Shown here: piece after piece, positions 18,205 through 25,453 of the stretch
How the letters are laid out: each line of letters starts with the position of its first letter
How positions within the stretch are numbered: position 1 is the first letter of the stretch
Source: Kordiimonas pumila
Lineage (GTDB): Bacteria; Pseudomonadota; Alphaproteobacteria; Sphingomonadales; Kordiimonadaceae
Direction of reading: 5' to 3'
Length of the DNA stretch: 64,000 bases
Assembly (NCBI RefSeq): GCF_015240255.1
Contig: NZ_CP061205.1
Location: forward strand, 1,819,501-1,883,500
Made by a program: the position numbers and the translations under genes
The notes under the pieces: model-generated
What the model was told of the DNA's origin: nothing
The model's database searches: none
The model's input: the letters and a program-made list of their open reading frames with translations, nothing else

Positions 18205-18885
18205 TTACGCCGCTATAATAGCGAGCGATGTATCGACAAGAAATTCTGTAATTTGCTCTAGGGACATGGCCTTTTTCTTAGGCGTCATACACCAGCGTTT
18301 CAGAGTAAGAATTGTTATATCGAAGGCTGCATTCTGTTTGAGCAGCCGTTCCTCTTCGCTCAAATGGCACAGCAACTTGTCATAGTGTTCATAGCAGCGC
18401 TCCATGCCAGTGATATCAAAGTCGCGGATTATCTTTCTCAGTTCCCAGCTTGGGCGGGTTGCTGCTTGGGCAAGAAAGCTTAAATAGTTTTTACCGGCGG
18501 CATCGTTTTTAATAAGATCACGCAGCGGATATACGAGAGCTTGATATATCTGTCTTAGCGAGGGTTCATCAGGCATGCTTTCGAGCATTGTAAGCCTAAC
18601 TTTATCAATCTGTCTGGTGCGTTCATTAATGGTTGCACCAATCAGCCCGTCTTTTGACCCAAAATGATACTGGAGAGCAGATTGGTTTTTTTGCCCTGCT
18701 TCATCCAGAATTGCGCGCGTAGTGACGTTGGCTAAGCCTTTTTTGGCAATTAGCCTTTCTGCTGCCTCAATTAAGGCTATTTTAGTAAGATCAGCTCTTC
18801 TTGGTTTCCCAGCCGAACGCCGCGCTACTGGCGAACGCCGTTTCGCTTTAGGCTCGGTAGCTGAGCTTTTTTTTAATGGTGCCAT
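18205..18885 (-). CDS. TetR-family transcriptional regulator
   Basis: The protein has 226 residues from the ATG complementary to 18883-18885, preceded by AGGGAGGGG. A GTG 18 bp further upstream is less likely. A basic N-terminus (KRRSPVARRSAGKPRR) precedes the helix-turn-helix, ITLE-like KGLANVTTRAILDEAGQKN then SALQYHFGSKDGLI, which is the classic TetR signature. The C-terminal ligand domain is unremarkable. It is divergent from the aldehyde dehydrogenase at 19091. The sequence TGGTGCCATA covers its own start codon (18877-18886) and recurs twice before the dehydrogenase gene, which makes auto-repression and control of that gene likely. Confidence 0.87.
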   Translation of the reverse strand: MAPLKKSSATEPKAKRRSPVARRSAGKPRRADLTKIALIEAAERLIAKKGLANVTTRAILDEAGQKNQSALQYHFGSKDGLIGATINERTRQIDKVRLTMLESMPDEPSLRQIYQALVYPLRDLIKNDAAGKNYLSFLAQAATRPSWELRKIIRDFDITGMERCYEHYDKLLCHLSEEERLLKQNAAFDITILTLKRWCMTPKKKAMSLEQITEFLVDTSLAIIAA

Positions 18886-19066
18886 ATTCCCCTCCCTGAC
18901 CACGGGTAAGTTAATGGGCTGTATTAAAAATGCAATAACTTCTTTATCAAAATTTTAATTTGAAGCTTTAAATATATGTAAGCATCGCTAGGTGCCTTAA
19001 AGGGCCCATTTGGTGCCATAAACGCAACTTGTAATATTAAGCTTCTATCCCCATCTTGGTGCCATA
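18877..19066. promoter_or_regulatory. Three copies of TGGTGCCATA: candidate TetR operators
   Basis: Exact copies of TGGTGCCATA lie at 18877-18886, 19011-19020 and 19057-19066, with a partial copy AGGTGCCTTA at 18990-18999. The core TGG-TG-CCA is a near palindrome. Copy one overlaps the TetR start codon and copy three lies 25 bp before the dehydrogenase start codon. Position and repetition argue for operators of the adjacent TetR protein. Confidence 0.55.
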
Positions 19067-19090
19067 TCAATTGGATTGCAGGAGAGCAGT

Positions 19091-20524
19091 ATGCGTAAGC
19101 TTCATAAACATTATATCAATGGCACTTGGGTCGGCGTGCCTGGCGCCGCTTTTAAGGATGTCATTAACCCTGCAAACGAAAAAAAATCTGGCGAAATGGT
19201 GCTTGGAACAGTCGCAGAAGTAGACATGGCTGTTGCAGCGGCGCGCAAGGCCTTTGAAACATTCGCGTTCACAACTAAAGAAGAACGTCTAGATATTTTA
19301 GCTGCCATTATTGAAGAATATAAAAAACGTATTGGCGATATTGCTGATGCAATCACAGAAGAAATGGGCGCGCCGGTTCAGTTGGCGCGCGGTGCACATG
19401 CACCTGTCGGTGTTGGCCATATGTCAACAGCGCTTGAAGTTCTGAAAAACTTTTCTTTTTACCAAGACCGCGGCCTTACGCGTGTCTTGAAAGAGCCGAT
19501 TGGTGTGGTAGGGATGATCACACCGTGGAACTGGCCCATAAACCAAATCACCTGTAAGGTAGCACCTGCCATAGCAACAGGCTGCACTATGGTTTTGAAA
19601 CCCAGTGAAGTTGCGCCCTATAGCTGTCAGGTGTTCACAGAGATTATGCATGCGGCTGGCGTGCCTGCTGGTGTGTACAATGTTGTGTACGGGGAGGGTA
19701 TTCCTGTTGGGGAAGCACTCGCAAAACACCCTGATGTTGATATGATGTCTGTTACAGGTTCTACCCGAATGGGTGCAGCCGTTCAGGCTAATGCCGCTCC
19801 CACTATCAAGCGTGTTACGCAGGAACTGGGCGGTAAATCGGCCAATATATTGCTGGACGATGCTGATTTTGAAAAAGCCGTTACTCGTGAAACGCTGGCT
19901 GCTATGCGCAACACGGGTCAGACATGTACCCTTCTTAGCCGTATGTTGGTGCCTGCAAACAGAATGGACGATGCTATTGCCATTGCTAAAAAGGCTGTAG
20001 CAAAAGTTGTGACCGGTAACCCGCTTGATGAGGCAACTACTATGGGCCCCATTGCGAATGAGCGCCAGTACCAGACTGTGCAACGCCTGCTGCAAGTGGG
20101 TGTCGATGAGGGTGCGACCCTTGTGGCTGGTGGCCCCGGCAAGCCAGAGGGTATTAAAGAAGGGTATTTTGTAAAGCCAACGGTTTTTGGTAATGTAACG
20201 CCTGATATGACAATTGCGCGCGAAGAAATCTTTGGGCCAGCACTCTCCATTATTGGCTATGAAACCGAAGAGGAAGCCATTCGCATTGCTAATGATAGCC
20301 CTTATGGGCTTTCTGGGGCCGTGCAATCGGCAGACCCAGAGCGTGCCCGCCGTGTTGCTGCACGTCTGCGTACCGGGATGGTTTATATTAACGGAGCGGC
20401 TGGCGATATCTCGTCGCCGTTTGGTGGCTATAAGCAATCTGGTAATGGCCGGGAATGGGGCGAACATGCATTTCATGACTTCCTCGAGGTGAAGTCGGTT
20501 CTAGGCTACAATGCTGCCGAATAA
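19091..20524 (+). CDS. NAD(P)-dependent aldehyde dehydrogenase
   Basis: The protein has 477 residues from ATG 19091, with GGAGAG 5 bp before it. A TTG at 19076 is disfavoured. It oxidises an aldehyde to the acid. Visible motifs are TPWNWP (144-149) in the cofactor fold, VLKPSEVAPYS, the general base Glu in QELGGKSAN (Glu about 245) and the catalytic Cys in NTGQTCTLLSR (Cys about 279). EEIFGPALSIIGY and SPFGGYKQSGNGREWGEHAF come near the end. The substrate cannot be read from sequence. It is divergent from a TetR gene with shared repeats in the promoter, and the GST pair lies beyond, so the role may be detoxifying reactive aldehydes. Confidence 0.92.
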   Translation: MRKLHKHYINGTWVGVPGAAFKDVINPANEKKSGEMVLGTVAEVDMAVAAARKAFETFAFTTKEERLDILAAIIEEYKKRIGDIADAITEEMGAPVQLARGAHAPVGVGHMSTALEVLKNFSFYQDRGLTRVLKEPIGVVGMITPWNWPINQITCKVAPAIATGCTMVLKPSEVAPYSCQVFTEIMHAAGVPAGVYNVVYGEGIPVGEALAKHPDVDMMSVTGSTRMGAAVQANAAPTIKRVTQELGGKSANILLDDADFEKAVTRETLAAMRNTGQTCTLLSRMLVPANRMDDAIAIAKKAVAKVVTGNPLDEATTMGPIANERQYQTVQRLLQVGVDEGATLVAGGPGKPEGIKEGYFVKPTVFGNVTPDMTIAREEIFGPALSIIGYETEEEAIRIANDSPYGLSGAVQSADPERARRVAARLRTGMVYINGAAGDISSPFGGYKQSGNGREWGEHAFHDFLEVKSVLGYNAAE

Positions 20525-20535
20525 AATCTAATTAT

Positions 20536-20567
20536 GTGTCTAAAGCACTTTTGGGTGCTTTAGACAC
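20536..20567. terminator. Bidirectional hairpin between convergent genes
   Basis: Perfect 13-bp arms GTGTCTAAAGCAC (20536-20548) and GTGCTTTAGACAC (20555-20567) with a 6-nt loop lie between the aldehyde dehydrogenase and tdk. The right arm contains the tdk stop codon (20560-20562). T-tracts are weak on both sides, so termination is probable but not textbook. Confidence 0.65.
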
Positions 20568-21147
20568 CGGTTGCTCTCAAGCGTTCGTTAAAGTGTTTGC
20601 GGCACAGGGCTATATAACGGTCATTGCCACCAATCTCAATTGATGCCCCTTCCTGAACAGCCTTGCCTTTTTCATCAATGCGCAAATTCATGGTTGCTTT
20701 GCTGCCGCAAGTGCAGATTGTTTTTAATTCATGCAATTCGTCTGCAAGAGCAAGCAGCCACATGCTGCCTTCAAAAAGGTTGGCTTTAAAGTCTGTTCTA
20801 AGGCCGTAACATAGAACGGGGATACCCAAAAAGTCAGCGACAGCCCCTAATTGTTCGACATGGTCTTTGGTTAGAAACTGTGCCTCATCAACCAAAATGC
20901 AGTGTAAAGGTCGCGATTTCAGTTCGCTAGATATCTTGACAAAAAGGTCAACATCCGTGTCAAATAAATGCGCTTCAGCTTCCAGACCAATGCGGGATGC
21001 GATCATGGCTGTGCCAAACCTGTTGTCGATGGACGCGGTGAATAGCATGGTGTTCATGCCGCGCTCCCGGTAGTTGAAGCTTGACTGTAGAAGCGTTGTG
21101 GTTTTGCCAGCATTCATTGCGGAATAATAAAAATATAGTTTTGCCAT
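20560..21147 (-). CDS. tdk: Thymidine kinase
   Basis: The enzyme phosphorylates thymidine (and deoxyuridine) with ATP. The protein has 195 residues. The P-loop [12 protein letters not shown] is at 9-20, the catalytic Glu in LVDEAQF at about 88, and YGLRTDF at the lasso/flexible loop. The structural zinc site uses CTC (145, 147) and LCRKH (182-186). This is a type II (TK1-like) enzyme of usual length. It is divergent from the adenosine deaminase gene. The context is a nucleoside salvage region, so it likely recaptures imported thymidine before DeoA can degrade it. Confidence 0.95.
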   Translation of the reverse strand: MAKLYFYYSAMNAGKTTTLLQSSFNYRERGMNTMLFTASIDNRFGTAMIASRIGLEAEAHLFDTDVDLFVKISSELKSRPLHCILVDEAQFLTKDHVEQLGAVADFLGIPVLCYGLRTDFKANLFEGSMWLLALADELHELKTICTCGSKATMNLRIDEKGKAVQEGASIEIGGNDRYIALCRKHFNERLRATGV

Positions 21148-21242
21148 GGCTGAAACCCTGTAAGATATTTTATGAGGACACTTTTATTTTGGTCCAGAGT
21201 AGGCACTTGCTTTTATCTCGGCAAGTATTTGGGGAGGAAAAA

Positions 21243-22790
21243 ATGCGTTTGTCTGTTGTGGGCTTTTTAATGTGTCTGTCCGTGTTGGGTGTAAGCACTG
21301 TAAATGCGCAGGATTCAGCTATTGCGGCGCGTATGACGGGCGAAGCGTTGCAGTGGTCCGCAGAAAACGGAAGGCTGAGGCAAGCCATGCAGTCCTTTCC
21401 AAAAGGCGGAGATTTGCACAGCCATTTGCGAGGAGCTGTTTATGCCGAATCGTGGCTTGAATGGGCGGCAGAAGACGGCCTGTGTGCAGATATGAAAAAT
21501 CTGGCTCTTATGTTTATGCAAAAAGATACATGTGAAGAAAGTGGATGGATAACGGCACGTGAGGCCCGCGCTGATGAAACCATGCGCCGGGAGTTAATAA
21601 ATTCTATGAGCACGCGCAGTTATGTTCCCACACTTAACTGGTCTGGACATAACGATTTTTTCTCAACATTTGAAAAAATAAATGCGCGCCCGTCACGACT
21701 GGGTGACGAACTGGCTGAAGTGGCGGAGCGTGCAGGCCACCAAAACGTCCTCTACCTTGAGCTGATGGAAACCCTTGTTTTACCAGAACTTATTCCACTT
21801 GTTAGGGATGTAAAGCTAACAGGCGATGTCGAGGCTGATTACAAAACCCTTATGGATAGCAGGTTCGGGATGCAGGTTTCCCGGCTTGTGAAATCGGTTC
21901 AAGCACAACTAACAGAAGCTAATGTGCGTAAAAATAAACTTTTGGGCTGCGATATGAACAGTGGTGCAATAGGCTGTGATGTTGAAATCCGGTTTTTACA
22001 TCAGGTGATACGTGAGTTTGATCCTAAAATGGTCTATGCACAAATTATTCTTGGCTGGGCCGTGATGGATAGCGTTCCGGGAGTTGTTGGGCTTAATCTG
22101 GTTGCGCCAGAGGATGGGTATATAGCACTTCGTGACTATAGCCTTCATATGCGCATGATTGATTATTTATACCGTAATCACGGTGAACATAATATTTCGC
22201 TTCATGCGGGTGAGCTTGCCCTCGGCCTCGTTCGACCCAAAGAGCTTAGGTTCCATATTCGGGAGGCGATTGAAATAGGGCACGCAAAACGTATTGGCCA
22301 CGGCGTAGACATTGCCTATGAAGATAAGAGCGAAGAGCTTGTACGTAAAATGGCTGCGGATAAGATTATGGTGGAAATTAACCTCACGAGTAACGATACA
22401 ATTTTGGGTGTTAAAGGAGCAGATCATCCTATTGTTCTATACCGCGACCTTGATGTGCCCTATGCCCTGAGCACAGACGATGAAGGTGTATCAAGGATTG
22501 ACTTAACGCACGAATACATGCGGTTTTATACCGACTATAAAGTACCGTACTTTGAAATGAAACATGCTTCGCGCAACTCACTGACCTATAGCTTTTTACC
22601 CGGCGGCAGCTTGTGGGAAAGCCAAGAGTGTGTGGCAGATATTAGCCAGAAAGGCAACGCTTCTGAGGCATGCAAACTATTTCTCGATAGCAGTAAAAAG
22701 GCGCAACTACAGTGGCGGCTAGAGGAAAACTTCCAGCGCTATGAAGCGACACTGCGCATTAAAGAACGCAAAACAACATCATTTAAATAA
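21243..22790 (+). CDS. Exported adenosine deaminase-family protein (ADGF/CECR1-like)
   Basis: The protein has 515 residues from ATG 21243, preceded by GGGGAGG. A reading frame open further upstream overlaps tdk and is not used. A signal peptide ends VNAQ (about 23). Metal and catalytic residues of adenosine deaminases are visible: DLHSHLRG (His 59 and 61), HAGE (His 321, Glu 324), GHG (His about 353) and STDDEG (Asp 412-413). Secretion and extra N-terminal length recall growth-factor-type deaminases rather than cytosolic Add. It would convert adenosine or deoxyadenosine to inosine outside the cytoplasm. A nucleobase permease gene follows after 21 bp, forming an operon. Confidence 0.88.
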   Translation: MRLSVVGFLMCLSVLGVSTVNAQDSAIAARMTGEALQWSAENGRLRQAMQSFPKGGDLHSHLRGAVYAESWLEWAAEDGLCADMKNLALMFMQKDTCEESGWITAREARADETMRRELINSMSTRSYVPTLNWSGHNDFFSTFEKINARPSRLGDELAEVAERAGHQNVLYLELMETLVLPELIPLVRDVKLTGDVEADYKTLMDSRFGMQVSRLVKSVQAQLTEANVRKNKLLGCDMNSGAIGCDVEIRFLHQVIREFDPKMVYAQIILGWAVMDSVPGVVGLNLVAPEDGYIALRDYSLHMRMIDYLYRNHGEHNISLHAGELALGLVRPKELRFHIREAIEIGHAKRIGHGVDIAYEDKSEELVRKMAADKIMVEINLTSNDTILGVKGADHPIVLYRDLDVPYALSTDDEGVSRIDLTHEYMRFYTDYKVPYFEMKHASRNSLTYSFLPGGSLWESQECVADISQKGNASEACKLFLDSSKKAQLQWRLEENFQRYEATLRIKERKTTSFK

Positions 22791-22811
22791 TCAGAATAAA
22801 GGGCGGACCTG

Positions 22812-24413
22812 ATGGCGGATAATAACCCGGCGATTGAAGAAATCGCAACTTCACCTCAGTATATTTCAGACATGAATGCGGGTTTTGCCTTCTTTTTGGA
22901 TGTTGTGGTTAATATGTTTGTTCTCGCGGGTATTTTGATTGGCGGGTTCAATTTCCCTACGGAAATTATTTTCGGGAAAATTATTCCGGGCGCGATTGTG
23001 GGCATACTGGTTGGCAACTTGGCCATGATATGGCTAACCAAACGGGCTATACGAGAAACTGGTAATGAAAAGCTCACTTCTATTCCGCTTGGTATCGATT
23101 TGCCAACGGTGTTTGGCATTGTATTTTTTGTGATTGGCCCAGTTTATACCCTTGGCCTTAACACGATGAGTCCTGCTGACGCTGCCCATAACGCATGGAT
23201 TATAGGCATGGCAAGTACGCTGTGGATGGCCGCTATCAAGTTCTGCCTTTCCTTTTTTGGCCGAGTTATGCAGCACGGTTTGCCGCAAATGGCGCTGATT
23301 GGCGCGATGGCAGGTATTGCAACTGTATGGCTCGGGGCCGAGGCTATATACGGTGTTTTTGAATTACCTGAAGTAGGTATTTTATCCCTGATGATTATGG
23401 CGTTTGCGTTGATAGCGGGCCACAAATTACCTTTCAATATGCCGGGTGCGATTGTGGCTATTGTCGCGGGGGCTGCCCTTTATTATGCGCTAGCGCTTGC
23501 GGATGTAGGCGGTGGCTATGTTGTACCTGTTATGCCTGCTTTGGAACCAGCCTTGCCGCAGCCAACGCTTGCTGGCCTGTTTGCCATGTTTGGTGATGTA
23601 ACCAATTACTTGGGTATTATCTTTCCCTTCGCGCTTTTGATCGCGGCAAGCTCTGTTAATGTCGTCACTGGTGCCCGCGTGATGGGGGACGAGTTCCATG
23701 CGGATAAAGTGGTGCGTCTCGATGCTATCACCACAGCCATTACGGCTTTTTTTGGCGGCGTTGTGCAAACCACCCCGTACTTTGGTCATGCCACCTATAA
23801 ACGCATGGGGGCACGCACAAATTATGCCCTTGGTGTAGCGGGTGTCGTAACGGTTGGCGGGTTTTTGGGTGTTATTGCGCTGGCATCACAGCTTATTCCA
23901 TCTGCTGTTCTAAAACCCATTTTGGTTGTTGTTGCAAGCGACATTTTACGGCTTGCCTTTACCGGGGGTGATGTACGCCATGCGCCTGCGCTCTTGTTTG
24001 CAATCGTACCCGCGATTATGAACTATGCTCATAATAAGGTCTCTACATTATATGGTATGCTGGATGCCAAAACTGCAGCAGCGTTAAGCCATGACTGGGT
24101 TACAAGCTATGTGCTATTGGGCGCTATGGCGCGCGGCTATATTCTCACGAGCCTTATTTGGGCAACACTCGTTGTATGGATCATTGACCGTAAACTTGTA
24201 CATGCAGCGTGCGCAGCCTTTGCCGCCGCTATTTTCACTGAATTTGGTATTATCCATTCTGTGCTTGCGTCTTCAGCTATGTATGTACCGTGGAATATAC
24301 CACTGATGGATGGGTACGAGAGCCTGCCCCATACTCTTGCAATTGGTTATGGTGTTGCGGGTGTCATGTTATTATTATTTTCTGCTGTTAAAGACGGTGC
24401 AACTCATAAATAA
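22812..24413 (+). CDS. NCS2/AzgA-like nucleobase permease
   Basis: This is a 533-residue integral membrane protein with about 12-14 hydrophobic segments. LGIDLPTVFGIVFFVIGPVY and SSVNVVTGARVMGDEFHADKVV are present. VQTTPYFGHATYKRMGARTNYAL resembles the conserved signature of the xanthine/uracil and AzgA hypoxanthine permease families. It should import a purine or pyrimidine base with cations. It follows the secreted adenosine deaminase, whose inosine product is one step from hypoxanthine, so a purine substrate is plausible. The stop at 24413 is 4 bp before a predicted RutR-type operator that belongs to deoC. Confidence 0.75.
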   Translation: MADNNPAIEEIATSPQYISDMNAGFAFFLDVVVNMFVLAGILIGGFNFPTEIIFGKIIPGAIVGILVGNLAMIWLTKRAIRETGNEKLTSIPLGIDLPTVFGIVFFVIGPVYTLGLNTMSPADAAHNAWIIGMASTLWMAAIKFCLSFFGRVMQHGLPQMALIGAMAGIATVWLGAEAIYGVFELPEVGILSLMIMAFALIAGHKLPFNMPGAIVAIVAGAALYYALALADVGGGYVVPVMPALEPALPQPTLAGLFAMFGDVTNYLGIIFPFALLIAASSVNVVTGARVMGDEFHADKVVRLDAITTAITAFFGGVVQTTPYFGHATYKRMGARTNYALGVAGVVTVGGFLGVIALASQLIPSAVLKPILVVVASDILRLAFTGGDVRHAPALLFAIVPAIMNYAHNKVSTLYGMLDAKTAAALSHDWVTSYVLLGAMARGYILTSLIWATLVVWIIDRKLVHAACAAFAAAIFTEFGIIHSVLASSAMYVPWNIPLMDGYESLPHTLAIGYGVAGVMLLLFSAVKDGATHK

Positions 24414-24417
24414 TTTC

Positions 24418-24433
24418 TTGACCAAAAGGTCAG
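24418..24433. promoter_or_regulatory. RutR-like operator before deoC
   Basis: TTGACCAAAAGGTCAG matches 12 of the 14 fixed positions of the published E. coli RutR consensus TTGACCANNTGGTCAA. It contains the perfect inverted pair TGACC/GGTCA. It lies 37 bp before the deoC start, and its left half could also act as a -35 box (TTGACC). A RutR-like protein is encoded at 42948. Confidence 0.6.
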
Positions 24434-24469
24434 GTTCTGACTTTCTACAGCTTGATTTGGTTTGACGGA

Positions 24470-25444
24470 ATGGTGATGCCTACGATGAACAGCGATAATG
24501 CGATAAACAGGGGTACTGGGTTTGAAGCTAGCTGGCTTGATGGTATTCGTGTTAATAAAAGTGCAGTTGAGCGCCGGGTTGGTAGCCTTGGTGGCAGGCG
24601 TGCCGTCAAGAAAGAGGCACAGATAGCCTTTATGCTGAAGGCTATAAGCTGTATTGACCTAACAACACTTGCCGGTGATGACACGCCAGACCGTGTGAAG
24701 CGCCTTTGCCATAAGGCCGCGAACCCTGTTCGTCGCGGTATTATGGAAGCACTAGGTGCGGGGGATATATGCCTGACCACTGGTGCTGTTTGTGTGTATC
24801 ACGAAATGGTGCCTACGGCTGTTACAGCCCTCAAGGGCACAGGCGTGCCGGTTGCGGCTGTCTCTACCGGTTTTCCAGCTGGCCTTGCACCCATGGAAAC
24901 CCGTCTAGAGGAAATCAAGCGTTCTGTCGCGGCTGGCGCAAATGAAATTGATATTGTTGTTACACGCGCCCATGTGCTGTCTGGCAACTGGGAAGCGCTA
25001 TACAATGAAGTGAAAGCCTTTAAGGCCGCGTGCGGCCCGGCGCTCATGAAATCTATTCTGGCAACGGGTGAGCATGGTAGTTTCACACAGGTCGCGAAGG
25101 CCTCGATGACGGCCATGATGGCGGGCGCTGATTTCATTAAAACATCAACGGGTATGGAAGGTGTGAATGCAACACTGCCAGTGTCCTTGGTGATGCTTAG
25201 GCAAATTCGTGATTTTTACGAGCGCACCGGCCAAATGGTTGGCTACAAGCCCGCTGGCGGCATTAAAACCGCGAAGGATGCTGTCATGTACCTAACGTTG
25301 GTGAAGGAAGAACTCGGCCGCGCGTGGCTGGAACCAGCACTGTTCCGTTTTGGTGCCTCCAGTTTGCTCGGCGACCTTGAACGTCAGCTCGAATATCATG
25401 CAACCGGCGGCTATTCTGCCAGTTACAGACATGCAATAGGGTAG
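24470..25444 (+). CDS. deoC: Deoxyribose-phosphate aldolase
   Basis: The enzyme splits 2-deoxyribose-5-phosphate into glyceraldehyde-3-phosphate and acetaldehyde. The protein has 324 residues, the longer alphaproteobacterial/animal-like form rather than the 259-residue E. coli one. Motifs are EIDIVV, the Schiff-base Lys in FIKTSTGMEG (Lys about 224) and the second Lys in GYKPAGGIKT (Lys about 260). The start is uncertain: ATG 24470, 24476 and 24485 are all in frame, and none has a strong ribosome binding site. ALDH16 follows 9 bp later and DUF924 after that, one operon downstream of a RutR-like box. Confidence 0.93.
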   Translation: MVMPTMNSDNAINRGTGFEASWLDGIRVNKSAVERRVGSLGGRRAVKKEAQIAFMLKAISCIDLTTLAGDDTPDRVKRLCHKAANPVRRGIMEALGAGDICLTTGAVCVYHEMVPTAVTALKGTGVPVAAVSTGFPAGLAPMETRLEEIKRSVAAGANEIDIVVTRAHVLSGNWEALYNEVKAFKAACGPALMKSILATGEHGSFTQVAKASMTAMMAGADFIKTSTGMEGVNATLPVSLVMLRQIRDFYERTGQMVGYKPAGGIKTAKDAVMYLTLVKEELGRAWLEPALFRFGASSLLGDLERQLEYHATGGYSASYRHAIG

Positions 25445-25453
25445 GGAACGAAC

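Noticed and set aside
19424-20476. Long open frame (350 codons) on the minus strand
   Set aside because: It is antisense to the aldehyde dehydrogenase, has Cys/His/Arg-rich composition with no family motif and no ribosome binding site. It is a shadow of the real gene.
21081-21242. Upstream extension of the adenosine deaminase frame
   Set aside because: It overlaps the divergent tdk gene and would bury the signal peptide. ATG 21243 has an excellent GGGGAGG site.
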